Assembly (NCBI GenBank): GCA_015060765.1
Contig: SUXW01000020.1
Location: 1-62,171, forward strand
Length of the DNA: 62,171 bases
DNA from: Bacteroides sp.
GTDB taxonomy: Bacteria > Bacteroidota > Bacteroidia > Bacteroidales > Bacteroidaceae
Reading direction: 5' to 3'
The notes under the pieces were generated by a model. The model made no database searches, was not told where the DNA came from, and was given only the letters and a program-made list of their open reading frames with translations. This document shows positions 1-7,985 of the stretch, one piece after another (the first letter of the stretch is position 1; the number at the start of each line of letters is the position of its first letter). A program made the translations under genes and the position numbers.

Positions 1-2
1 TG

Positions 3-68
3 TTGATTGCCATTGGACGGAATAGACGGAGAGGAAGAACGTCACCAATGGGTATAAAACAAAAATAG
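3..68 (+). CDS. C-terminal end of an unidentified protein (cut by window edge)
   Basis: An open frame enters from the left edge and stops at TAG 66-68. The visible residues are a basic tail (NRRRGRTSPMGIKQK) and a perfect hairpin follows at once, which supports a real gene end. Basic tails like this occur in mobilisation and DNA-binding proteins, but the fragment is too short to name. Confidence 0.3.
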   Translation: MIAIGRNRRRGRTSPMGIKQK

Positions 69-108
69 TTGGAAAGTTTGGTAAGGACTCTCCAACTATT
101 CTGTTGTT
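64..108 (+). terminator. Hairpin terminator after the left-edge gene
   Basis: AATAGTTGGA (64-73) pairs perfectly with TCCAACTATT (91-100), followed by a T-rich stretch. It begins inside the stop codon of the frame ending at 68. Confidence 0.5.
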
Positions 109-398
109 ATTTCTCTAGCGAGATATAGGCATCTAACTATATCTCTATTGATTTATACGTTTGTTGGAAAGTTAAACCGATGGACTCAATGCTAAGAGTA
201 TGAACATACGACATACCTTCAAAGCATTTGTTGCTTCGAATTGATGTTGTTAATATGTTCATTCTACTTTGCTGCATTGCTAAATTTTATATGGTTTTCA
301 AAAGTGGGTGCAAAATTACATAATAATCAGATAAACCTCCAAATAAATTGCGGAATTTCTTTTTTATGATGAATTCGGTGCAAACTAACTAAGTGTCG
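102..398. other. Non-coding stretch with a cruciform-like hairpin
   Basis: No convincing reading frame. ATGAACATA (200-208) pairs with TATGTTCAT (254-262), and a smaller hairpin (AAGCA/TGCTT) sits in its loop. The rest is AT-rich and I see nothing else in it. Confidence 0.35.
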
Positions 399-511
399 AT
401 TGGACAAATCATCACATGCTAGGGCTTGCCCGTTGTCCAATATAATCCCTATGGGGTAGCCTAATACCCCATATCACCTTCGCGATATGAGGAGTGTCCA
501 ATCAAGATTGG
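399..511. repeat. Dense palindromic block with three TGTCCAAT half-sites
   Basis: ATTGGACA (399-406) pairs with TGTCCAAT (434-441), and the second word recurs at 495-502. Between them lie TGGGGTA (452-458)/TACCCCA (465-471) and ATATC (471-475)/GATAT (484-488). CCAATC (498-503) pairs with GATTGG (506-511). This could be a folded RNA, an element end, or a transfer or recombination site. There is no adjacent recombinase to decide. Confidence 0.4.
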
Positions 512-528
512 CAGCAAGCTGTATTTAG

Positions 529-621
529 GTCTCGTATTTTAGCACTCCACTCATTACGCATCGCATCTCTCTGAGTGAGATTGAAGAAGCCTATCGTATT
601 TTCGAAGGTGAGTTTATATGA
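529..621 (+). pseudogene. Remnant of zinc-dependent alcohol dehydrogenase C-terminus
   Basis: The frame ending at TGA 619-621 translates to a peptide containing STPLITHRISLSEIEEAYRI, which matches the usual C-terminal pattern of zinc alcohol dehydrogenases (LITHRF-LSEIEEAYRIFE). The frame is closed by a stop at about 525 and lacks the terminal GVIKV strand, so only about 30 codons of a family normally near 350 remain. It is a decayed fragment and suggests that recombination has trimmed genes here. The assignment rests on this motif alone. Confidence 0.45.
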
Positions 622-760
622 CTTTACCCTAAAAAGAGTGGCGCACATAAATTGTTAATTCCGCAACCATTAGGCTTGGTTATGTGTTTATATTTGCAGA
701 AACTTTGGGACTTGTAACAATAAAAGCGTACTTTTGCCGTTATATTATCAAAGTTATAAA
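622..760. promoter_or_regulatory. Orphan promoter-like boxes
   Basis: TATATTTG (about 690) and TACTTTTG (about 729) match the Bacteroidetes -7 consensus TAnnTTTG on the + strand. No gene follows before the terminator at 761, so they may be remnants or drive a short transcript. Confidence 0.25.
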
Positions 761-797
761 GAAAAAGCCACCGTCATAGTGCCAAACTGACGGTGAC
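761..797 (-). terminator. Terminator for the HNH-like gene
   Basis: Reading leftward, CACCGTCA and TGACGGTG form a stem around an 11-nt loop, followed by GCTTTTTCTTT. It lies about 60 bp after the stop at 858. Confidence 0.6.
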
Positions 798-857
798 TTT
801 GATAAGACACATGACCTTGTTGCCGCAAGGTTGGAGTGTGAATAAACATACAACAAA

Positions 858-1214
858 TTAAGGTGCTGGTACTAAAAGGTTTTCGTCAACAAAGAAATAA
901 TCATTCCTATGATTGCATCCACTACAAAGCGGTATGATATACATTTTCTTTGTTGTATCGCCAACCTTTTGTACATGGCATCCATCAAAATCTTTCCTAT
1001 AACAAACCTCGTTACAATCTCCTGCAGGGCAATTATACTTCTTATATTCATCAATTGCTCCCTTTTTGCTTTCCCAATACTCTATCCATGTATCGTATGG
1101 GAATGGAGGTAGTAAGTCAGATGTATTAGGTGCATTCTTTATCAAAACACTCATATACATAGATTTTAGTTTACTAATGTTCACGTCCTTGGTAACGGAG
1201 AGGAACTCCGCCAT
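858..1214 (-). CDS. Small Cys-rich protein, HNH/zinc-ribbon-like
   Basis: 118 residues. The C-terminal half has CPAGDCNEVC (about 62-71), then GCHVQKV and IIPLCSGCNHRN. The paired Cys with an intervening GCHV and a Cys-x-x-Cys-N resembles the metal-binding frame of HNH-type folds, where the His of the GxHV segment would be catalytic. The ending DENLLVPAP follows the same layout as several small HNH-like hypothetical proteins. No partner gene is adjacent. It is probably accessory cargo; nuclease activity is inference and the fold could be purely structural zinc binding. Confidence 0.5.
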   Translation of the reverse strand: MAEFLSVTKDVNISKLKSMYMSVLIKNAPNTSDLLPPFPYDTWIEYWESKKGAIDEYKKYNCPAGDCNEVCYRKDFDGCHVQKVGDTTKKMYIIPLCSGCNHRNDYFFVDENLLVPAP

Positions 1215-1268
1215 CTTAATTATCAGGAAGATTGGTTGAAAACTGCCGTTATATCCGAGAATCGGACT

Positions 1269-1409
1269 TTAAGCAAAACGGAATGCCGATGGCACTACTA
1301 ATGTAGTACAATATCCTTGCCAAACCCTTTGTCTGCCAAGATGTCTTAAAAACACGATTTTACAATCAATATCTTGCGACATAAAGTCAGCCAGAGTTTT
1401 TAAGTCCAT
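1269..1409 (-). CDS. Possible 46-residue small protein or gene remnant
   Basis: The ATG at 1409 opens a 46-residue frame beginning MDLKTLADFMSQDIDCKIVF and ending at TAA (complement 1269-1271). It lies upstream of, and in the same direction as, the HNH-like gene. The sequence looks protein-like (mixed hydrophobic and charged, one Trp), but it may be a fragment of a larger lost gene. No family recognised. Confidence 0.3.
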   Translation of the reverse strand: MDLKTLADFMSQDIDCKIVFLRHLGRQRVWQGYCTTLVVPSAFRFA

Positions 1410-1436
1410 ATATAATGACGTAAATGATAAGATTTT

Positions 1437-1706
1437 ATGGACAATACAAGGCTAACAATAACGTGTGAAGAAAACCGAGAAGGTGGGTATGAAATTGATG
1501 TATCTTTTGAACGGGATTATCGCCCCAAGTTCAGAGAAGCATTTCTATCAGAGGATAAACCGATACCACCATACTTTATTGAAGAAAGGGGAATCAAAGG
1601 AGAGAGTGCTGGAAATTCGGCAGTTACAAACATTCTATCTCATATCAAGAATGTCATCGCTAAGAGTCTGAAAACCGATAGCCGTATTTTACCAACAGAG
1701 AAATAG
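1437..1706 (+). CDS. Hypothetical protein, 89 aa
   Basis: The residues look coding, with an acidic N-terminal half (TCEENREGGYEIDVSFERD) and a basic C-terminal part (SHIKNVIAKSLKTD). There is no signal peptide or membrane segment. The gene stands alone on the + strand and a strong terminator follows at 1801. Small proteins of this type are common in Bacteroides mobile elements, but I do not recognise the family. Confidence 0.5.
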   Translation: MDNTRLTITCEENREGGYEIDVSFERDYRPKFREAFLSEDKPIPPYFIEERGIKGESAGNSAVTNILSHIKNVIAKSLKTDSRILPTEK

Positions 1707-1800
1707 ATTCAATGTTTGAGTTCAAAGAACTCGCCTTTTGAAACAGTATCCATATGAATACAGGCAGGTAGCAATAATACAACTATAGACACAACAAGAA

Positions 1801-1845
1801 ACAACGGCAGCGATTACCATTTTTTGTGGTAATCGCTGTTGTTAC
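1801..1845 (+). terminator. Terminator after the 89-aa gene
   Basis: AGCGATTACCA and TGGTAATCGCT form an 11-bp stem, extended by CAAC/GTTG pairing, around a T-rich loop, and then TTACTTT. Confidence 0.5.
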
Positions 1846-1941
1846 TTTAGACAGATATTGGTACCTGTACTTTATCGGATGCTTACACTCTTTCTCAACT
1901 CTTTCTTTTTCCTTATCTAAAAGGAACTGCCCATACACTTA

Positions 1942-3109
1942 TTAGTAATCAACTCTGTCAATTAATTCGGGACCTCTCCATTCTGTATTTGGCGCAGCTA
2001 AATATACAGAGCCTTCAAACTCGTAGGCTTCACAATTATATTGAACATCTTCAATAATAATCTCTTCATAATAGCTTACAAGCCTAGGAAGATCTACCGT
2101 ATAGAATTCCTTCATTTCCTCAAAATTCAAAGGTCTTTTAGCATTGTTAAGAATGTTATTATATCTAGCCTTTGCACCAGGATGCGATTGTTTGTTAAAT
2201 GGAAGAAACATTGTATTCTCTGCAGCTTCAAAGATTGCTAATATTGCGAACCATGATAAGGCGTAGTAATAATACAAGTTGTATTCTTCATCATCAAACT
2301 TTGGATAGTTTAATGCCCCTAAGTCAGCAGCAAATTCTTGCTTCTGATTTGAATTATATGCTCCTATTTTTTTGTAATCCTCACCATCCTTGAAATAGGT
2401 ACTTATGGTCTTTTGGACAGCATGATAATCATCTAAGTCTCCATTAAGGAAATGACTATATTCGTGACCTGCCAAGAATGTCATTATGTAGGGATAAGGT
2501 GCTGTGATTACTTTTTCTATATCTTCTGGAATTATGCCACGAGGATCCCAATCGAAATCCAAGGTTTCTTTCTCAAACATGGTTCTGATTGCTATTCGGA
2601 GAGAAGCGACACATACTTCTGGTGGAATTCTCCCTCCTGAATCAATCAGAGCTAAGAAAGAGAACTTTATAAAATAGAACAATGATGCGCTTAATACGGA
2701 ACAGAACCCAAAATCTGTTTTGAAAATCAAACCATTTGCTTCTATTGTAAATATAAGACCTGTGGCTATGCCATCCACCATCCACCATCTCTTTCAAATC
2801 CACTGGTAAATGATTTTTGAAATACTCAAAATGATCTGTCTTGTAAAATTCTTCAAGTGACCATTCAACTCCAGATCTTACTGCAATATCAACATAATGC
2901 TTTACTACACGATATAACCTCATGTTGTCTGCTATAATATCTGCTCTTAGTAGAAGAATAAAATCATCTCCATTTTGAGGGTCTTTGATTCTCTCAATTT
3001 CAGATTTTGAACATATAGCATAAAACCATCCAGCAGCAGCTATCTTTGAAACTTCAGCCACTATATTGAGGTTGTCGACTCTGTCAATCACTTGATTCTT
3101 GATTTCCAT
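1942..3109 (-). pseudogene. M48-like zinc metalloprotease gene split by a 7-bp tandem duplication
   Basis: Two overlapping frames (start 3109, 155 codons; start 2781, 279 codons) become one 386-residue protein if one 7-bp ATGGTGG copy is removed at 2775-2788. The joined product carries HEYSH (about 213-217, the zinc HExxH), QKQEFAAD (third ligand Glu about 256, Asp about 260) and SHPGAKARY (about 306-314). This is the HExxH...ExxxD...HPxxxxR order of M48-type peptidases. A hydrophobic stretch (about 135-155) precedes the active site. As written, translation from 3109 runs out of frame after residue 112 and loses the catalytic part. A second, shorter product could start at 2781 and would keep the motifs. 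It is either a recent null allele or a slippage switch. Substrate unknown. Confidence 0.7.
2771..2788 (-). repeat. Tandem 7-bp duplication (ATGGTGG x2 + ATGG)
   Basis: On the minus strand ATGGTGG starts at 2788 and again at 2781, followed by ATGG. Each copy supplies an ATG in a different frame. Loss of one copy restores a continuous 386-codon gene, so this is the direct cause of the frameshift. Confidence 0.85.
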
Positions 3110-3128
3110 AATTAATTATAAGTTAGCT

Positions 3129-3329
3129 TTAGCAATAGAAAATGACCAATTCTTGTTCCAAAACTGGGAATCTAGCGAGAGATGCGTATTTTGTGTATTC
3201 ATATATATAATTGGGGATGTATTTGTTCATTTTGTAGATGTTGAATATCATCTCTTTATATACCGATGCAGATTCTACTTTCCCACGCAGAAACTCTATT
3301 TTCCGATGCAGAGTTTTTTTAACGCCCAT
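3129..3329 (-). CDS. Possible small protein upstream of the metalloprotease
   Basis: A 66-residue frame (start MGVKKTLHRKIEFLRGKVES) ends 19 bp before the metalloprotease start, on the same strand. It is rich in Lys, Tyr and Ile with no recognised motif. Position and direction suggest a coupled gene, but no promoter box is evident and composition alone cannot exclude chance. Confidence 0.25.
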   Translation of the reverse strand: MGVKKTLHRKIEFLRGKVESASVYKEMIFNIYKMNKYIPNYIYEYTKYASLARFPVLEQELVIFYC

Positions 3330-3395
3330 TTAGGACTTTATAATTGCTTGATACATAGTATATTGTAAGATTTCGATGAAGGACAAAAGTTCGTT

Positions 3396-3452
3396 CGGGG
3401 GACAGAAAGGGGACTACATTTTTGCAAAGAAACCCATAAAATCTGCAAAAAC
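3396..3452 (+). repeat. Left copy of an islet-flanking motif block
   Basis: CGGGGGACAGAAAGGGGAC (3396-3414) and AAATCTGCAAAAACG (3438-3452) recur in the same order and orientation at 10728-10802. A third shared word, TTTGCAGAT, is at 3677-3685 here and 10847-10855 there. This could be an attachment-site or insertion duplication. Confidence 0.45.
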
Positions 3453-3896
3453 GCATTTATTTTAGAATTTTTAGCATATTTGCATTTCGTTGCATGGTAA
3501 AATGGCCTTTATTTTGAGGTAAAATAGTGCCTGTCATAGCTGTTAAATTTAGTGGTTTAGTTTAGTCCAATGTATATATAGAATAGGAGTAAACTAAACT
3601 GGCTATATCGCCAAATTTAAGAGGTCTGTTATAGTAGTGGCTTTACACTCTTTTAAAATGGGCTTTGTTCCTCTCATTTGCAGATGTTATGTGTTTCTTT
3701 ATATCCGTCTACTTTTTAGTGCGAGTTTCTGAGAAGTGCCAAAACAGACTCTTTTTGCTTCTCAAAAGAAGAGAGAAATAAGACTTTCATGGGTATGGTA
3801 TACCATCTTATTTTTCTTTTCCAAAGCTGTCGTTTATTGAATACCATACTATCATTTCAGAAGTTTGCTTCAATAACAGAGAGTTTCATTATTTAA
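3453..3896. other. AT-rich gap with palindromes, no gene
   Basis: No convincing coding frame. GTTTAGTTTA (3555-3564) pairs with TAAACTAAAC (3590-3599), and outer TTAAATTT words extend the symmetry over about 3543-3621. ATGGTATACCAT (3795-3806) is a perfect 12-bp palindrome. Function unknown. Confidence 0.35.
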
Positions 3897-3910
3897 TTGG
3901 GGCATTCTAG

Positions 3911-4122
3911 GTTTTCTGTCCACCATCTTTATTCTCTTGAGTATCATTTTTGCCTTCTTGAGTGTCTTTTCCTTAGCCTTGAGTATCATTTTTTACCTTT
4001 TGGGTGTCCTTCTAAATTTTCTGTCCACTATGTTGAGTTTCTGTCTAGCTTTTATGTCCACCATCTTCATAATTTAGCGTATCTTTTCATTGTTTTGGGA
4101 TTCACTCTAAGTTTTGGGGTTC
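3911..4122. repeat. Degenerate repeat array, 21-bp phase (TTGRGTRTC)
   Basis: TTGAGTATC (3937), TTGAGTGTC (3958), TTGAGTATC (3979) and TTGGGTGTC (4000) are spaced exactly 21 bp. Looser relatives follow at 4033, 4095 and 4114 with less regular spacing, and TTCTGTCC words are interspersed. On the minus strand the unit reads as a seven-codon repeat rich in Lys, so it may be a decayed repeat-protein gene. Confidence 0.4.
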
Positions 4123-4198
4123 ATATTATAGTACAAAGAGATTTTTGGTAGAGAAGAATTAAAAACATAATAAACAATATAAGCTGTCTTGAGGCTGC

Positions 4199-4414
4199 TT
4201 ATATTATAATATTATTTGGTGATTTGTTAAATTGGAATGAAGTTACTTCATGGTCTATCGTCCGAATATTATAACCTCTATGTTTAACAATTCCAGATTC
4301 AACCATTTTTTTAAACTCTTGAAGAGATTGTTCAAACAGATTTTCATTCGAATCTGATTCAAATCTTTCTTTAGCTCGATCGAGAATATCTTTTAATTGA
4401 ATTGTAATATCCAT
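4199..4414 (-). CDS. Small protein coupled to the ClpP-like protease
   Basis: 71 residues from the ATG at 4414, which follows the protease stop (4416) after a single base, so the two are almost certainly co-translated. An in-frame upstream Met would lie inside the protease gene and is less likely. The protein begins MDITIQLKDILDRAKERFES and is mostly charged helix-like sequence with no signal or membrane segment. No family recognised. The coupling suggests a partner, adaptor or inhibitor of the protease. Confidence 0.6.
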   Translation of the reverse strand: MDITIQLKDILDRAKERFESDSNENLFEQSLQEFKKMVESGIVKHRGYNIRTIDHEVTSFQFNKSPNNIII

Positions 4415-4415
4415 T

Positions 4416-5270
4416 TTAAATAAACGTTCTAGTGTGAATAAATTGAGGAAAATTATGTCTAGCAACAAAATCCCTTAAAATTTTATAGTAATTTCTTATA
4501 GCCTCGCGTTCAGGTTTATCACTATAGTCTGTAATTTGTAATTTGAGAGACTTAAGGGTTTCTATATCTATTGGACGTCCATGAGTCTTCCATTCATTAT
4601 TATCACCAAGTTTATTAGCAATTTCTTCAGCTCGTTGCTCTTTTTCTTCTGGTGTAACAGCACGTCCATCAGAATGTATATTCCAATTCTTAAATTTATA
4701 ATTTACTAACCATTTTTTCAATAGTGAAATTGTTAGTTCTTTTGCTTGTTCATACCCTCTTAATTCTGCTAAGTCAAAGTCTTTTAGTATAAGGAACTCT
4801 GCTTGTGTCAATTTGTTTTCTTGAGCTTTCTTTATCAACTCATTAATCTTATCTAAATATCCTAGTGCAGGAACAAATTTACCATCTTTATTAGGGACTT
4901 GAGGATCTATTGGACCTAGGACAGAAAAATAATCCATCCAGATCTCATCACCACTCATACAAAATATAGTACCAGCACTATATGCACAATCAGGAACAAT
5001 AAAAATAACTCTATCGTAATGGTGCCGAATAATGTTCACGTATCTCTCAACTGCTGCAGCACTCCCACCTGTTGTTGTAAGAATTACAGCTAAGCAATCT
5101 CTTTTGTCTGGGGTCTTAGCAAGATCTTCAATAATTCCAAGAATGCTATTTTCCTGACCGTCTACAATGGGGCCAAAATAGTTGAACACATCACAATCTA
5201 AGGCCTTTTCAAGTTCCGTAAGGCTTGTATTCATAAGATCCCTAAGGGCTTTATCAATTGATGGTACCAT
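4416..5270 (-). CDS. ClpP-fold serine protease, serine dehydrogenase proteinase (SDH) family
   Basis: 284 residues from the ATG at 5270. The longer in-frame start at 5321 is rejected because a -33/-7 promoter lies between them. LTTTGGSAAAVERY (about 64-77) is the glycine-rich oxyanion-loop region. The segment AYSAGTIFCMSGDEIWMD contains the nucleophile Ser (about 98), and LGPIDPQ follows as in SDH/SppA-like ClpP-fold proteins. The second half is helical and charged. There is no signal peptide or membrane helix, so it acts in the cytoplasm. These proteins are thought to be peptidases; the natural substrate is unknown. It lies between two other protease-like genes in the same islet. Confidence 0.75.
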   Translation of the reverse strand: MVPSIDKALRDLMNTSLTELEKALDCDVFNYFGPIVDGQENSILGIIEDLAKTPDKRDCLAVILTTTGGSAAAVERYVNIIRHHYDRVIFIVPDCAYSAGTIFCMSGDEIWMDYFSVLGPIDPQVPNKDGKFVPALGYLDKINELIKKAQENKLTQAEFLILKDFDLAELRGYEQAKELTISLLKKWLVNYKFKNWNIHSDGRAVTPEEKEQRAEEIANKLGDNNEWKTHGRPIDIETLKSLKLQITDYSDKPEREAIRNYYKILRDFVARHNFPQFIHTRTFI

Positions 5271-5290
5271 AATTATGCTTTTATTCTTAG

Positions 5291-5321
5291 CAAAGATACA
5301 AGAATCTTTTAGCTTAAACAA
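5291..5321 (-). promoter_or_regulatory. Promoter of the SDH-type protease
   Basis: On the minus strand, TTG (5321-5319), 20 bp, then TATCTTTG (5298-5291) fits the Bacteroidetes consensus. It ends 20 bp before the ATG at 5270 and fixes that start. Confidence 0.7.
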
Positions 5322-5501
5322 GGCTTTAACTAATTATTTTTACGTCTGGAAAATGTAAAATAGATAATATTTGAACAGAAAAGGGAGAAATACTTCTTTT
5401 GTTGTTCAAATATTGCTATTGGGTATCATCTATTTATTTTCACTCCTTGAGTGTTATTTTAAGTCTTCTGAGCAGAAATTATTTCAGTAAACAATAAAAA
5501 A

Positions 5502-5519
5502 GGTTGTATTCATACAACC
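5502..5519. promoter_or_regulatory. Perfect 18-bp palindromic operator upstream of fic
   Basis: GGTTGTAT-TC-ATACAACC is perfectly symmetric and ends 17 bp before the -7 box, covering the -33 region. That is where a repressor or activator would sit. The obvious candidate is the winged-helix-like C-terminus of the Fic protein itself (inference). Confidence 0.6.
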
Positions 5520-5536
5520 ATATTAAAAACATTTTG

Positions 5537-5544
5537 TATATTTG
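5537..5544 (+). promoter_or_regulatory. -7 box of fic promoter (TATATTTG)
   Basis: It matches TAnnTTTG and lies 28 bp before the Fic ATG. No consensus -33 box is visible; its place is taken by the palindrome at 5502-5519, suggesting regulated transcription. Confidence 0.65.
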
Positions 5545-5572
5545 CACTGTGTGATACTAAATAAGGTGCTGT

Positions 5573-6640
5573 ATGAAATATCTTAATATTAAGAAGGCTT
5601 TAACTGCATGGCAAGAGTTACAACCACTATCTGAGAAGGATAGGGATAGACTTAGCCGTCGCTTTACTGTTGACTTTAACTATAATAGTAACCATATAGA
5701 AGGCAATACATTGACTTATGGCCAAACGGAAATCTTATTGTTATTCGGCAAGGTGATTGGAGAGGCAAGCGTGCGTGATGTTCAAGAAATGACAGCGAGT
5801 AATGTCGGTTTAAGAATGATGACAGAAGAGGCTAAGGTAAAAGAAGCTCCTTTGACTCAGAATTTTATTAGGACATTGCATCAAACATTGTTGCGCGAAG
5901 ATTATACAGTATATCGTAATCTTCCAGGTGGAGTGCAGACAAGCTATGTGATACATGCAGGTCAGTACAAGACAAGACCAAATAGTGTGATTACACGCTA
6001 TGGAGATAGATTTGAATATGCATCACCAGAGGAGACTCCCAGCTTGATGGCTGACTTGGTGGATTGGTACAACAAAGCAGAGCAAGAAGGAAAACTTACC
6101 CCTATAGAGTTAGCAGCATTGTTCCACTATCGTTATATACGCATTCACCCCTTCGAAGATGGAAATGGTCGTATTGCCCGACTGATGGTGAATTTTATTC
6201 TCACTCGCCACAATTATCCGATGATTGTAGTCCGTAGTCGCAAGAAGAATGAATACTTGGAAGCTTTACATCAGGCAGACCTCGAGGTGGGACCTGTCCC
6301 TAGCAATGGTGCTCATGCAGACATTAAAGATATTCGTCCGTTCCTGAAATACTTCAATGATTTGGTCGCTACCGAGGTATACAACGACGTCTTGTTTGTG
6401 AGCGAGAAGAATGAGAATGTATGGTGGTACGATGGCGAGCGAATTGCATTCCGCACACCAAACTACACGAAGATTCTCAATGCAATGAGAACCTATCCGT
6501 CCTTGACGCTGGCGGATATGAAAGAGATAACTGGCATTAGCATTGCAGCCATTCAAAAACTCCTTGACCAACTCATTCAAAAGAAATATGTCGAGCGTGG
6601 CGAGAAGGATGGTAGTTGGAGGGTGTTTGTGACACAGTAG
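5573..6640 (+). CDS. Fic family protein (AMP-transferase) with N-terminal inhibitory motif
   Basis: 355 residues. The Fic core motif HPFEDGNGRIAR is intact (192-203), with catalytic His192. SNHIEG (39-44) matches the inhibitory helix (S/T)xxxE(G/N), placing it in the N-terminally self-inhibited class, so no separate antitoxin is needed. The stretch from about 290 on (KILNAMRTYPSLTLADMKEITGIS) looks like a winged-helix DNA-binding domain, common in this Fic type. Known members AMPylate themselves or other proteins. It is oriented away from the protease pair and followed by a gene remnant. Its own C-terminal domain may bind the palindrome upstream (inference). Confidence 0.9.
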   Translation: MKYLNIKKALTAWQELQPLSEKDRDRLSRRFTVDFNYNSNHIEGNTLTYGQTEILLLFGKVIGEASVRDVQEMTASNVGLRMMTEEAKVKEAPLTQNFIRTLHQTLLREDYTVYRNLPGGVQTSYVIHAGQYKTRPNSVITRYGDRFEYASPEETPSLMADLVDWYNKAEQEGKLTPIELAALFHYRYIRIHPFEDGNGRIARLMVNFILTRHNYPMIVVRSRKKNEYLEALHQADLEVGPVPSNGAHADIKDIRPFLKYFNDLVATEVYNDVLFVSEKNENVWWYDGERIAFRTPNYTKILNAMRTYPSLTLADMKEITGISIAAIQKLLDQLIQKKYVERGEKDGSWRVFVTQ

Positions 6641-6777
6641 GTTTAAAATCTAGCAAATGCGAGTTTACCAACGACATGCAATCCCTTCTGCGTCCAGATG
6701 TTACTTTCAATGCATGCGATGCATATCCGCTGATTTATGAGACCTTTATAGATAAGATGGAGGGAAAGAGAGATTAA
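6641..6777 (+). pseudogene. C-terminal remnant of an unidentified gene
   Basis: A frame other than that of fic stays open after the fic stop and ends at TAA 6775-6777. It includes a plausible protein tail, DMQSLLRPDVTF followed by AYPLIYETFIDKM. There is no start or promoter and the sequence reads like the last 40 or so codons of a truncated gene. Family not recognised. Confidence 0.35.
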
Positions 6778-6863
6778 CATAATTTCTATAATAATCTCAG
6801 TTTTTTTCAATGTTAGCGTTCAAACAGAAATAAATAATAAACAAACAAAAAAAATAAGAAGGA

Positions 6864-7985
6864 ATGAAAGCGAATCGTACATGTATTGTACTTATAATGT
6901 TACTTTGTGCTAATGTGTTATTTGCACAAAGAAAAGAAGCAGTTTCCATATCATTGGACGAGATTAAGGATATGCCCCAGAAAATAATTACAGCTTATTT
7001 CAAACCTGTCTATACGACTACAGGTGTGTCGTATCCTTTGATGCAATGGTATGCTTATGAAAACAAAATTGATACTTGGGATAAGGTTGCCCTAAATAAA
7101 TTCAACGCTTCAATATACAGATTTAAGGAAGAACCTATTAAAGCTGCAGAATTTGCTCTTCAATTTTGCAAATCATTTGGAGAAAAGGATTTTATAGACA
7201 ATTTTAAAGCAATAGGATTTAATTCTGTTGAAATTAACTCAATATTGCGTTGCTACAAAGAAGAAAAGAAATGGCAAGAATTAGATATCCTCAAAGAATG
7301 GGGAAAGAATGGCATTCCACAATTTGAAAACAAAGAAACATCTGTTTCTGCAAAGTATCATATAAGCATCGATAGTACAAAAATGAGGAAGTTCCTTTCG
7401 GATAATATAAAAAGGGACATTTTTGATGATTATCTGCAATTAGAAATCGGTGCAGATGGCACATGTTTAAACCAACCCCAATATGAGTTTATTCAAATAA
7501 GCGACATTGTTGCTGCAAAAAAGACATTTACATATGCAGACACAACGTTAAATGTTCCGGTCTCTTCAAAAATTAAAATATCAGAAAACTTAGAGGGCGG
7601 AATTGACTATAGAATAGAACTTGTGTATAACAAAAAAGAAAATAGATGGGTATTTAAGAAAGGTACTTTCCGTGATGACTACTATTGGGAAAAGATAAAA
7701 AAGAGTACACCATACTACGAATATATAAGTGTAGCTATAGAAAAGCTTCTCAATTATGAAACTATAGAATCTGATTGTGAGTGTGAATTAGAGTTTTCAA
7801 TAGTAAAGTCCATCGTTAAAGTGTCACAAGCTGATTATGATACTAATGTTATTCAGCAAGAGGTCACATATAATAATGAAGATTTCCCATATATTAGGCT
7901 TGTTACATTATATAAGAAACGAAAGGGGGAGTATTTTTTTGATAAGATTTCATTGGATGAAACTAAATTGCGGCGCATTTTATAG
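6864..7985 (+). CDS. Exported hypothetical protein
   Basis: 373 residues. The start follows AAGAAGGA directly. The first 22 residues form a signal peptide (basic start, hydrophobic IVLIMLLCANVLF, likely cleavage after FAQ or near it), so the product is periplasmic or surface located. The mature part has no Cys lipobox and no recognised domain. The C-terminal half has alternating charged and aromatic strands (GGIDYRIELVYNKKENRWVF), suggesting a beta-rich domain. It is the only clearly exported product of the islet. Function unknown. Confidence 0.7.
   Translation: MKANRTCIVLIMLLCANVLFAQRKEAVSISLDEIKDMPQKIITAYFKPVYTTTGVSYPLMQWYAYENKIDTWDKVALNKFNASIYRFKEEPIKAAEFALQFCKSFGEKDFIDNFKAIGFNSVEINSILRCYKEEKKWQELDILKEWGKNGIPQFENKETSVSAKYHISIDSTKMRKFLSDNIKRDIFDDYLQLEIGADGTCLNQPQYEFIQISDIVAAKKTFTYADTTLNVPVSSKIKISENLEGGIDYRIELVYNKKENRWVFKKGTFRDDYYWEKIKKSTPYYEYISVAIEKLLNYETIESDCECELEFSIVKSIVKVSQADYDTNVIQQEVTYNNEDFPYIRLVTLYKKRKGEYFFDKISLDETKLRRIL

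Noticed and set aside
3897..4151. 84-codon + strand frame in the repeat region
   Set aside because: It is composed of the degenerate 21-bp units, has no start signal, and its His/Phe/Leu-rich product looks like a by-product of the repeats.
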